A DNA stretch of 11,773 nt from Methanosarcinaceae archaeon (GTDB lineage: Archaea; Halobacteriota; Methanosarcinia; Methanosarcinales; Methanosarcinaceae). Both the position numbers and the translations under genes were made by a program. Every line of letters starts with the position of its first letter. Positions within the stretch are counted from its first letter, which is position 1. Below are positions 5,295-11,773 of this stretch, in pieces. The notes below the pieces were generated by a model. The model saw nothing but the letters and a program-made list of their open reading frames with translations, was not told where the DNA came from and made no database searches. The DNA is taken from assembly GCA_030655675.1 (NCBI GenBank), contig JAUSPM010000011.1:1-11773 (forward strand). The letters are read 5' to 3'.

Positions 5295-6491
5295 ATGAAA
5301 GTAATTCGTGATCCAGTCCATGGTTATATCGAACTCGATAAACTAGCATTATCACTTATCGACACCCCCTCAATGCAGCGGTTGCGCCGGATAAATCAAC
5401 TTGGTCTCTCAAACCTCGTATACCCCGGAGCCAACCACACCCGTTTTGAACATTCCATTGGTGTCATGCACCTTGCTACCGTTCTAACCTCGCAGATCGA
5501 TTCCGTGACAACAAACGATAAGAATGAACTTCACGCCGCTGCCCTTTTGCATGATATCGGACATGGTCCGCTCTCACATGTAACGGAAGGTATCATCAAC
5601 CATTACACAAGAAGAAAGCATGATGATGTGAAAGACATCCTAAAAAGAAGCGAGATATCTGAAATACTGGAGGAGCACGGTCTCAATCCCTCAAATATCG
5701 CAAAGCATATCAAAGGTGAAACTGCCATCGGGCAGATATTGAGCAGCGAGATCGATGTTGACCGTATGGATTATCTTGTCAGGGACGCGCACTACACAGG
5801 CGTTGCATTCGGTCTTGTGGACCATGTCCGGCTGATACATGAGATGCAGTTTTACGAGAACAAACTCGTAGTTACATCGGGTGGGCTGAAAGCAGCCGAA
5901 TCTTTGCTTGTATCGCGATTTTTGATGCATCCTTCCGTTTATTACCATCACGTCTCAAGGATTGCTGAGACAATGTGCATACGAGCGATAGAATACCTGA
6001 TCAAGAACAAAACGCTTGACCCATTCGAACTTACCGGAATGAATGATGCAAGGCTGTTTGAGACCATACGTGCAGATGAGGGATATGCAGGCGAACTTGC
6101 ACAGCGCCTTGACGAACGCAGATTGTATAAACGGGCATTGTATGTCGGTTTCGAATCTGTGGGTGAGAATGTACTGCGTCACAAGGGCAATGTTGAAAGA
6201 GTGGAGGCTGAGATCGCAGGAATGGCAGGGGTCGAGCCTGGGGACGTGCTGATCGATATACCAAAGGCTCCCGATATTGCAGAGATGAAAGCGCTGATCA
6301 AAGTTGACGGTAAAATGCTGCGTCTGGACGAAGCATCACTTGTGGTTGCAACTCTTGAGAGGGCACATAAGGATAACTGGAAAATGGGAGTGTACACTCC
6401 AAAAGAACACCGCGATGCTGTTGGCAAGGCTGCCCGTGAGTTCTTTGAAGTGAAAAAAACCACAAAGCAGTTCAGGTTGACTGAATTGTGA
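5295..6491 (+). CDS. HD-domain phosphohydrolase, COG1078/SAMHD1-like family
   Basis: The 398-aa protein starts at ATG 5295 with M-K-V-I-R-D-P-V-H-G-Y-I-E-L, the conserved beginning of this family. A TTG at 5250 would add 15 poorly conserved residues. The family signature Q-R-L-R-R-I-N-Q-L-G (28-37) is followed by Y-P-G-A-x-H-T-R-F-E-H. The HD metal site is H53, H86-D87 (L-L-H-D-I-G-H) and D156 in D-V-D-R-M-D-Y. Relatives hydrolyse dNTPs or other nucleotide phosphates, but the archaeal group is largely uncharacterised and the substrate is not shown here. Length is typical. ATTATACA at about 5268-5275 could drive a leaderless transcript. The stop codon region overlaps or abuts the LpdD-like gene, suggesting an operon with it. 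Confidence 0.88.
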   Translation: MKVIRDPVHGYIELDKLALSLIDTPSMQRLRRINQLGLSNLVYPGANHTRFEHSIGVMHLATVLTSQIDSVTTNDKNELHAAALLHDIGHGPLSHVTEGIINHYTRRKHDDVKDILKRSEISEILEEHGLNPSNIAKHIKGETAIGQILSSEIDVDRMDYLVRDAHYTGVAFGLVDHVRLIHEMQFYENKLVVTSGGLKAAESLLVSRFLMHPSVYYHHVSRIAETMCIRAIEYLIKNKTLDPFELTGMNDARLFETIRADEGYAGELAQRLDERRLYKRALYVGFESVGENVLRHKGNVERVEAEIAGMAGVEPGDVLIDIPKAPDIAEMKALIKVDGKMLRLDEASLVVATLERAHKDNWKMGVYTPKEHRDAVGKAAREFFEVKKTTKQFRLTEL

Positions 6492-6511
6492 GGGTGTGGA
6501 GTTGTGATATT

Positions 6512-6871
6512 GTGAGGGATATTTTGCAGCCGATAAAACAAAATGTAGGCAGGGCAGAACTGATTCTTGACCAAAAACAGATCGGGAACGATCATGTGAT
6601 TACACTGACCGGAGGGGAGGAACACGTTGGTGCTATTGCTGTCGGTGTGTTCGATGAAAAAAGCGGAAGCGCGTCTGCGTCTGTAATAACATTGCCCGGG
6701 CACAGGGACGATGTGATTGCACTGGAAAGCGCGCGGCGTATCAGTGAAGTTACAAAAGCAGCAACGGTTTTTATAGTCGGCATTCATTTAGATAATATAA
6801 CGAAAGATGAAATTGACGAAATAATTGTGGCTTCGGAACTGATGGTTGAGAAGTTCATAGATTCACTATAG
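6512..6871 (+). CDS. LpdD-like prenylated-flavin-associated protein
   Basis: This protein of about 119 aa has the core G-G-E-E-H-V-G-A-I-A-V-G followed by L-P-G-H-R-D-D and V-G-I-H-L-D-N-I-T. These stretches are characteristic of the LpdD-like family, described as chaperones or accessory proteins for prenylated FMN and UbiD-type decarboxylases. It has no membrane segment. Start choice is uncertain. GTG 6512 has G-G-A-G about 10 nt upstream and begins where the fold should. GTG 6488 overlaps the preceding stop by 4 nt (GTGA) and would add eight residues, including a Cys and Trp that look unlike the family. It lies between the HD hydrolase and ubiX, and linkage with ubiX is the strongest contextual support. 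Family identification is from recalled motifs. Confidence 0.7.
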   Translation: MRDILQPIKQNVGRAELILDQKQIGNDHVITLTGGEEHVGAIAVGVFDEKSGSASASVITLPGHRDDVIALESARRISEVTKAATVFIVGIHLDNITKDEIDEIIVASELMVEKFIDSL

Positions 6872-6876
6872 TTATT

Positions 6877-6886
6877 AAAATATATA
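6877..6886 (+). promoter_or_regulatory. TATA box upstream of ubiX
   Basis: AAAATATATA follows the stop of the LpdD-like gene. Initiation would be near 6908, within the Shine-Dalgarno region of ubiX, so it could give a very short leader in addition to read-through from upstream. Confidence 0.4.
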
Positions 6887-6917
6887 CTAAAATAAAGGGG
6901 AACATGGAGGGTATTTT

Positions 6918-7469
6918 ATGGAAATCGTAGTTGGGATAAGTGGTGCATCGGGGGTGCAATATGGTATCAGGTTGTTGAAGGTTCTTGCTGATATGAAGAT
7001 CCGGACACACCTCATAATATCAAAATCCGCAAAACAGATCATACAGATAGAAACCGATTATTCACCTCTTGAAGTGGAAGAACTTGCATCAGTAGTGTAC
7101 GGCGAAAAGGATTTCACTGCATCGATTGCAAGCGGATCACACATATTCGATGGCATGATCATCGCACCTTGCAGCATGAAGACGTTGGGATCAATAGCAA
7201 GCGGTATCTCGGACAATCTTATGACACGGTCAGCAGATGTTTGCCTGAAAGAAGGGCGCAAACTTATCCTGATGGTTCGTGAAACACCGCTCAGTCGCAT
7301 CCATCTTGAAAACATGCTGCGGGCACAGCAAGCCGGTGCAGTCATTCTTCCGGCAAGTCCGGGATTTTATTCAAAACCACAAACCATCGAGGACCTTATC
7401 AATATCATGGCAGGACGGGCACTTGACCAGATGGGAATTAAAAATGAACTTTACAAACGTTGGGGTTAA
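6918..7469 (+). CDS. ubiX: Flavin prenyltransferase UbiX
   Basis: UbiX joins a dimethylallyl group to reduced FMN to make prenylated FMN, the cofactor of UbiD-family decarboxylases. The 183-aa length is normal. Visible signatures are G-I-S-G-A-S-G (6-12) for the flavin phosphate, S36-K-S-A, A-P-C-S-M-K-T-L-G (83-91), R121-E-T-P-L-S (121-126), L-P-A-S-P-G-F-Y (144-151) near the prenyl site and G-R-A-L-D (166-170). A strong Shine-Dalgarno, GGAGGG at 6906-6911, sits 6 nt before the ATG and fixes the start. In archaea the established need for prFMN is anhydromevalonate-phosphate decarboxylase of the modified mevalonate pathway; other UbiD clients are possible. No UbiD is in the window. The LpdD-like gene upstream fits the same cofactor route. 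Confidence 0.95.
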   Translation: MEIVVGISGASGVQYGIRLLKVLADMKIRTHLIISKSAKQIIQIETDYSPLEVEELASVVYGEKDFTASIASGSHIFDGMIIAPCSMKTLGSIASGISDNLMTRSADVCLKEGRKLILMVRETPLSRIHLENMLRAQQAGAVILPASPGFYSKPQTIEDLINIMAGRALDQMGIKNELYKRWG

Positions 7470-7472
7470 TTG

Positions 7473-8240
7473 ATGGAGCAGAGTTGGAAGCACTCATTGC
7501 AAACTGTCTATACACTATGGCTTCGTGAGATGCTCCGATTCAAACGTTCAAAATCGCGCATAATCGGCGCCGTGGCAACTCCACTTTTCTTTCTTGTGAT
7601 AATGGGTTCGGCGCTCAACACGACAGTCAGTGTCAGAAGCGGCAGTTACATTGACCACATGACACCCGGAATCATCGGGATGTCGATACTATTCTCATCA
7701 CTCATGGGCGGCGTATCCATCATCTGGGACCGCGAGTTCGGATTCCTCAAGGAAATATTGATAGCACCAGTCAGTCGGTTCTATACTGCACTGGGAAAAG
7801 CATTGGGTGGTGTTACAACGGCAATGATACAGGGTCTATTGCTAATGATAATTGCAGGATTTATCGGAGTCAAATACGTATCGATATGGGGCGAGATGTT
7901 AAGCATTTTTATAATGCTTTTTATCGGACTTGGATTTATCGGACTTGGGATCGCACTTGCATCAAAGATCGAATCGCATGAAGGATTCCAGATGGTAATG
8001 ACATTCATCACATTTCCGGTACTTATGACAAGCACAGCGTTCTATCCGATCGAAAATATCCCGAAATGGTTGAGCATACCGGTTCACCTGAACCCACTAA
8101 CCTATGGCATAGAGGCTTTGAGATGGGCACTGTTCGGTGCATCGGAAATTCCGATCATGCAATCAATGACTGTGATCATTGCTTTTGCAGTAGTTATGGT
8201 CGGTATTGGAGGTTGGTCATTTGAGCGTGCAGGTGCATGA
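7473..8240 (+). CDS. ABC-2 type transporter permease
   Basis: This 255-aa integral membrane protein of the ABC-2/DrrB type has about six hydrophobic segments (roughly 30-48, 63-84, 109-132, 140-163, 170-190 and 231-249). Family signatures are W-D-R-E-F-G-F-L-K-E-I-L-I-A-P between segments 2 and 3, and F-Y-P-I-E-N-I-P-K-W-L with N-P-L-T-Y-G-I-E-A-L-R before the last segment. Such permeases export drugs, lipids or polysaccharides with a separate ATPase. The ATG at 7473 is 3 nt after the ubiX stop and has TGGGG upstream, so it is probably co-transcribed. The TTG at 7470 is less likely. The usual adjacent ATPase gene is missing on both sides: ubiX precedes it and a tRNA follows. It must use an ATPase encoded elsewhere. 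Substrate is unknown. Confidence 0.88.
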   Translation: MEQSWKHSLQTVYTLWLREMLRFKRSKSRIIGAVATPLFFLVIMGSALNTTVSVRSGSYIDHMTPGIIGMSILFSSLMGGVSIIWDREFGFLKEILIAPVSRFYTALGKALGGVTTAMIQGLLLMIIAGFIGVKYVSIWGEMLSIFIMLFIGLGFIGLGIALASKIESHEGFQMVMTFITFPVLMTSTAFYPIENIPKWLSIPVHLNPLTYGIEALRWALFGASEIPIMQSMTVIIAFAVVMVGIGGWSFERAGA

Positions 8241-8292
8241 TTATTGTACCGATCTGTTCAACGATTTGAGATTTCCTCTTTTTGTTACGTAA

Positions 8293-8302
8293 CCTTTTTA
8301 TC
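8293..8302 (+). promoter_or_regulatory. TATA box of the tRNA-Pro gene
   Basis: CCTTTTTATC lies about 35-40 nt before the first tRNA base, the spacing usual for archaeal tRNA promoters with a short 5' leader. A perfect 10-bp palindrome GTTACGTAAC (8284-8293) abuts it on the upstream side, where BRE contacts are expected. Confidence 0.5.
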
Positions 8303-8333
8303 CGATAAAACCTATTGCAGGGAGTACCTTTCT

Positions 8334-8411
8334 GGGATAGTAGGGTAGCTTGGTCCATCCTCGAGCGTTTGGGACGCTTGGACCGCGGTTCAAATCCGCG
8401 CTATCCCACCA
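8334..8411 (+). tRNA. tRNA-Pro (anticodon TGG), 3' CCA encoded
   Basis: A complete cloverleaf can be folded by eye. The acceptor stem GGGATAG/CTATCCC has seven perfect pairs. The D arm has A14, G18-G19 and A21. The anticodon stem GAGCG/CGCTT encloses loop TTTGGGA with anticodon TGG. The five-base variable region GGACC is followed by the T arm CGCGG-TTCAAAT-CCGCG. Discriminator A73 is at 8408 and is followed by an encoded CCA (8409-8411). The 13-22 pair is a T-T mismatch and one G-T pair occurs in each of the D and anticodon stems. There is no intron. It reads CCA and, by wobble, other CCN codons. Confidence 0.95.
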
Positions 8412-8420
8412 AATTTCTTA

Positions 8421-8465
8421 ATCGTTTTTATCGTTTTTATCGTTTTTATAATTTTTATCGTTATC
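8421..8465 (+). terminator. Repeated oligo-T terminator tract after tRNA-Pro
   Basis: Three exact copies of ATCGTTTTT (8421, 8430, 8439) are followed by ATAATTTTT (8448) and a partial ATCGTTATC (8457). They give four T5 tracts within 36 nt. Archaeal RNA polymerase terminates at oligo-T without a hairpin, so this tandem repeat would be a reinforced terminator insulating the kinase gene from tRNA transcription. Confidence 0.7.
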
Positions 8466-8482
8466 ACGTCGATTGCTTTTAT

Positions 8483-8498
8483 TTACAATTGTAATATA
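8483..8498 (+). promoter_or_regulatory. Kinase promoter with 12-bp palindrome
   Basis: TTACAATTGTAA (8483-8494) is a perfect palindrome that overlaps a TATA-like TAATATA (8492-8498). Initiation would fall near 8522, giving a leader of about 28 nt that contains GGGG before the ATG at 8550. The palindrome position suits a repressor or activator site. Confidence 0.45.
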
Positions 8499-8549
8499 CT
8501 GTATAGAAACCTTTTTTTAGTCTGGATTAAATTATTGTTTGGGGCATAT

Positions 8550-11342
8550 ATGCTAGACACATCACAGTTGGAAAAGAAGATTGAAGAACTGGAAGAGCTC
8601 CAGCGATATAATCGTGGACTTATCGAAGCCAGTATCGATCCTATGCTTACAACAGATATTGATGGTATAATCACTGATGTGAACGAGCAGATGGTGAATA
8701 TCGCTGGACACTCACGTGATGAACTTATTGGAACTCATTTTAAAGAATATTTTACAGACCCTGAAGAAGCATATGAGGGTATCAAGGAAGCACTAGCCGA
8801 AAAGATGGTAAGGGATTATGAATTGACATTGATATCCCAAACAGGCAAAGAGATTCCTGTATCTTACAATGCTACTGTATTTACTGATGCAGAAGGGAAC
8901 GTGAAAGGTGTTTTCGCAATTGCCCGTGACATGACCCAGTATAAAAAAATGGCACAGGATATCAGGGAATCACAATTGTATAACAGGACATTGATCGAGA
9001 GCAGTCTAGACCCGATGCTTACAACAGATACCGAAGCGATCATCACTGATGTAAACGAGCAAATGATCAATATAACAGGACGATCACGCGAAGAACTCAT
9101 TGGAACTCCTTTTAAAGAATACTTCACTGACCCTGAGAGAGCATACATAGGTATAACAAAACCCCTTGCAGAAAAGATGGTCAGGGATTATGAACTTACT
9201 TTGATATCTAAAACTGGCAATGAAATCCCTATATCTTCCAATGCTGCAGTGTTCACAGATGCCGAAGGGAACATTAAGGGTGTTTTCGCAGTTGCTCGTG
9301 ATATGACCCAGTATAAAAGAATGGAACAGGAGATCAAGGAATCACAGAGGTATAACAGGGGTTTGATTGAAAGCAGTATTGATGCAATGCTTACAACAGA
9401 TACTGATGGCATAATCACTGATGTTAATGAGCAGATGACACGTATCACAGGACGACTGCGCGAACAACTTATTGGAACTCCTTTTAAAGAATATTTTACA
9501 AACCCCAAAGAAGCGCATAAAGGAATCGTAAGAACACTTGCAGAAAAGATGGTAAGGCAGTATGAACTAAAACTGATATCTCAAACAGGTAAAGAGATCC
9601 CTGTGTCATATAATGCCAGTGTATTTACTGATGCAGAAGGAAACGTCAAGGGTGTTTTCGCAGTTGCGCGCGACATAACTGAATATAAGAAAATGGAACA
9701 GGATATTAAGGAATCACAGAGATATAACAGGGGTTTGATTGAAAGCAGTATTGATGCAATGCTTACAACAGATACTGCTGGCATAATCACTGACGTGAAC
9801 GAGCAGATGGTAAATATCGCAGGTCACTTACGTGAAGAACTTATTGGTACTCCTTTCAAGGAATATTTCACAAACCCTGAAGTAGCATATGAGGGGATTA
9901 TAAATACACTTTCTGAAAAAATGGTACGGGATTATGAACTTACGCTGGTATCGCGGACAGGTAAAGAATATCCTGTGTCCTATAATGCAACCGTGTTCAC
10001 TGATGCAAGCGGATACGTAAAAGGTGTTTTTGCTGTAGCTCGTGATATGACAGAACATAAACGGCTTGAAAAAGAACTAAAGAGCTACACCGAGAATCTG
10101 GAAGTTAAGGTTAATGAACGCACTGAAGAATTAAAGATACAGAAAGAGAGAGAATCTTCATACAATCAGATACTGACTACACTAAATGCATCTATAGACC
10201 TGAGCACCATGCTTAAAGAAGGGTTGAATGAAATTGTAAAACACTTGAATGCACCTTTTGGGGTGATATATCTATACGATATCGAAGAAAACGTGTTGAA
10301 ACCAGCAGCAACACACGCTGTGAAAAAAGAGTTGTTGACTGCGCAATTTGAGGTTGGCGAAGGTATTCCGGGAGAGGCTGCACTTGAACGCAAAACACTG
10401 ATAATTAAGGACATACCACAAGATGAGAGATACCATATTGAGTTTGGGGTTATGGGAGCTGACCCAAAAACCATAATGAGTATTCCAATTGTTTTCCATA
10501 AGAACCTTCTTGGAACGATCGTGATCGGATTCCTTACGGATGTTTCAGATGATATGCAACAGTTCTTACAGCGGGTCGTGAGCCAGTTTGGAATTGCCAT
10601 TAACAATGCCCAGTCATATGACATGGTTCAGAATATGGCACAGGAACTTCAGGAATATTCAGGACAATTGGAAAAATCCAACCAGTTAAAGGATCTTTTT
10701 ACAGATATCCTGCGCCATGACCTGCTAAATCCTGCCGGACTTGTACGTGGATTTACAGATGTTTTGTTGATGAAGGAAACCGATGAAAAAAACAAAGACC
10801 TGCTTAATAAAGTACACAATAATAACGAAAAACTCATCGATCTTATAGAAACAGCATCGAAGTTCGCCAAACTTGAAAGTACAGAAGAACTTGAATTTGA
10901 GCGCAATGATATTGGCATGATATTCAAAAATGTTGTAGATAATTTTGCACAACCGGCAGAAGATAAGGAAATGACAATCGAATTCCTTCCAGATGGCGAA
11001 TATTTTGCAAAGGCGAACCCTATCATCGAGGATGTGTTCTCAAATCTGTTATCCAATGCTATTAAGTACAGCCCTACCGGCAGCCGGATAATTATAGATA
11101 TTCAGGATGCTGACCCCAAGTGGAGAGTTTCGGTCACTGATTTTGGATTCGGGATCGCGGATGAGGACAAACCAAAACTGTTCCAGCGCTTCAAGCGTGT
11201 GGATAAAAAGGGTATCAAAGGCACAGGACTTGGGCTTGCAATTGTCAAGCGGATCGTTGAACTTCACGGCGGAGATGTGGGTATTGAAAATAATCCTGCG
11301 GGTCAGGGAAGTGTGTTTTGGGTAACGATTGAAAAAGCGTGA
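8550..11342 (+). CDS. Soluble PAS(x4)-GAF sensor histidine kinase
   Basis: The 930-aa cytoplasmic kinase starts at ATG 8550; GGGG lies 5 nt upstream, and TTG 8535 is a weaker alternative. Four PAS domains (about 19-142, 143-266, 267-390, 391-512) each read L-T-T-D then I-I-T-D-V-N-E-Q-M, L-I-G-T-x-F-K-E-Y-F-T and K-G-V-F-A-x-A-R-D. A coiled coil follows (about 512-545), then a GAF domain (about 550-690). The phosphoacceptor helix has H723 in R-H-D-L-L-N-P. The HATPase domain has N-box N-L-L-S-N836-A-I-K-Y, G1 D-F-G-F-G-I and G2 G-T-G-L-G-L-A-I-V. All ATP-binding boxes are intact. It has no membrane segment and no cysteine, so thiol redox sensing or Cys-ligated cofactors are excluded. The signal is unknown, and no response regulator is adjacent. 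Confidence 0.95.
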   Translation: MLDTSQLEKKIEELEELQRYNRGLIEASIDPMLTTDIDGIITDVNEQMVNIAGHSRDELIGTHFKEYFTDPEEAYEGIKEALAEKMVRDYELTLISQTGKEIPVSYNATVFTDAEGNVKGVFAIARDMTQYKKMAQDIRESQLYNRTLIESSLDPMLTTDTEAIITDVNEQMINITGRSREELIGTPFKEYFTDPERAYIGITKPLAEKMVRDYELTLISKTGNEIPISSNAAVFTDAEGNIKGVFAVARDMTQYKRMEQEIKESQRYNRGLIESSIDAMLTTDTDGIITDVNEQMTRITGRLREQLIGTPFKEYFTNPKEAHKGIVRTLAEKMVRQYELKLISQTGKEIPVSYNASVFTDAEGNVKGVFAVARDITEYKKMEQDIKESQRYNRGLIESSIDAMLTTDTAGIITDVNEQMVNIAGHLREELIGTPFKEYFTNPEVAYEGIINTLSEKMVRDYELTLVSRTGKEYPVSYNATVFTDASGYVKGVFAVARDMTEHKRLEKELKSYTENLEVKVNERTEELKIQKERESSYNQILTTLNASIDLSTMLKEGLNEIVKHLNAPFGVIYLYDIEENVLKPAATHAVKKELLTAQFEVGEGIPGEAALERKTLIIKDIPQDERYHIEFGVMGADPKTIMSIPIVFHKNLLGTIVIGFLTDVSDDMQQFLQRVVSQFGIAINNAQSYDMVQNMAQELQEYSGQLEKSNQLKDLFTDILRHDLLNPAGLVRGFTDVLLMKETDEKNKDLLNKVHNNNEKLIDLIETASKFAKLESTEELEFERNDIGMIFKNVVDNFAQPAEDKEMTIEFLPDGEYFAKANPIIEDVFSNLLSNAIKYSPTGSRIIIDIQDADPKWRVSVTDFGFGIADEDKPKLFQRFKRVDKKGIKGTGLGLAIVKRIVELHGGDVGIENNPAGQGSVFWVTIEKA
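8604..10065 (+). repeat. Four tandem 372-bp PAS-coding units
   Basis: ATGCTTACAACAGATA recurs at 8643, 9015, 9387 and 9759, a strict 372-bp (124-codon) period with no indels between units. Units 3 and 4 share an identical 55-nt stretch (9351-9405 and 9723-9777). This shows recent duplication or gene conversion in the array. Confidence 0.95.
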
Positions 11343-11420
11343 TTACGGTTGAAAAAGCGTGATTACGGTTGAAAAAGCGTGATTACGGTTGAAAAAGCGT
11401 GATTACGGTTGAAAAAGCAC
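11321..11420 (+). repeat. 20-bp minisatellite at the 3' end of the kinase gene
   Basis: Five 20-bp units: the first (11321-11340) is the coding end GGTAACGATTGAAAAAGCGT, three identical copies GATTACGGTTGAAAAAGCGT start at 11341, 11361 and 11381, and a copy ending GCAC starts at 11401. The kinase stop TGA (11340-11342) lies across the first junction, so the copies are untranslated. Confidence 0.95.
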
Positions 11421-11773
11421 GACTACGGTCACAAAGTGTTAGTGACAAAACGGTATTTGTTTAGACATTTTAACGCTGATTCAATCACTCGTAGGCGGCG
11501 TATCTCTCTGTCATTGATAAAATTCTTAAATTATAGTCTTTGTTTAGCAGTTTTTGACGCCAAGTCTAACCGCCGCAGGCGGCACGCCCCATTATCATCA
11601 ATGAAATCTTCCTTTTTTTGTATTTAATGGACAAAATGAATTGTATAATAAATATTGTGCACCATTTTCGCGGAATCGATAGATTTTAATTTAAAATTAT
11701 GTATAATTATATTATTAATTTGACCAATGTGAATAATTGCATACGATTAGTGGTTTGGAAACATGCCGCCTGC
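11421..11773. other. Non-coding right end with GGCGGC motifs and a T-tract
   Basis: I see no convincing gene here. AGGCGGC occurs at 11493-11499 and 11577-11583, and inverted at 11765-11771. The second copy is part of a small hairpin CCGCC-GCA-GGCGG (11570-11582). A T7 tract at 11613-11619 could end plus-strand transcripts. The last 130 bp are very AT-rich and could contain a promoter for a gene beyond the edge. Confidence 0.5.

Noticed and set aside
6179..6787. 202-codon minus-strand open frame
   Set aside because: It lies antisense to the HD hydrolase end and the LpdD-like gene, both of which have clear family motifs. Its translation is Cys/Ser/His-rich without domain features.
10166..10624. 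152-codon minus-strand frame within the kinase gene
   Set aside because: It is a shadow of the GAF-coding region.
11409..11627. 72-codon plus-strand frame after the kinase
   Set aside because: It starts inside the 20-bp repeat, has no Shine-Dalgarno, and its composition (runs of R, S, L) reflects the GGCGGC motifs. A minus-strand reading of 11465-11600 looks slightly protein-like (I-D-D-N-G, then E-I-R-R-L-R) but is broken by a stop and unidentified.

Overview
The window looks archaeal, most plausibly a methanogen-related Halobacteriota genome such as Methanosarcinales or the ANME-2d/Methanoperedens group. This is inferred from gene content and signals, not from a marker gene. The support is: TATA-box promoters placed so that several genes would have leaderless or very short leaders, a tRNA-Pro followed by an oligo-T terminator tract, a NosD-type parallel beta-helix surface protein, a MNT/HEPN pair, and a soluble PAS-GAF histidine kinase with an H-D-L-L-N-P H-box.

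Left part (1-4590) is AT-rich and accessory in character. A gene start runs off the left edge on the minus strand (1-51). Next comes a secreted beta-helix protein with a 63-bp tandem repeat (129-1394). It is divergent from a small HxlR-like winged-helix regulator (1542-1847), with a shared palindromic TATA region between them. Two minus-strand orphans follow: an 80-aa zinc-ribbon protein and a 210-aa protein with a Cys/His cluster. Then there is a stretch of decaying genes: a broken HEPN-like gene (3192-3892), a short DNA-polymerase-B-like remnant (4009-4173, tentative), a 9-nt periodic repeat, and a clearly recognisable dead copy of the winged-helix regulator (4299-4490).

Middle part (4592-8240), all plus strand. 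A MntA/HepT-type nucleotidyltransferase/HEPN toxin-antitoxin pair overlaps by 4 nt. It is followed by housekeeping-type genes with higher GC: a COG1078-type HD phosphohydrolase, a LpdD-like prenyl-flavin-associated protein, the flavin prenyltransferase UbiX and an ABC-2 permease. LpdD-like plus UbiX is a prenylated-FMN supply module. In archaea its known client is the UbiD-type decarboxylase of the modified mevalonate pathway, although no UbiD is present here. The permease has no ATPase partner in the window.

Right part (8241-11773). A tRNA-Pro(TGG) with encoded CCA has its own TATA box and a repeated oligo-T terminator tract. Then comes a 930-residue cytoplasmic histidine kinase built of four PAS units repeated with an exact 372-bp period, a GAF domain, a phosphoacceptor helix and a HATPase domain. 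A 20-bp minisatellite has grown from the last codons of this kinase. The final 350 bp show no convincing gene.

No complete undescribed system is evident. The most unusual material is the decay zone at 3190-4590 next to the MNT/HEPN pair, the sequence element shared by the two regulator-copy loci, and the three independent tandem-repeat expansions.
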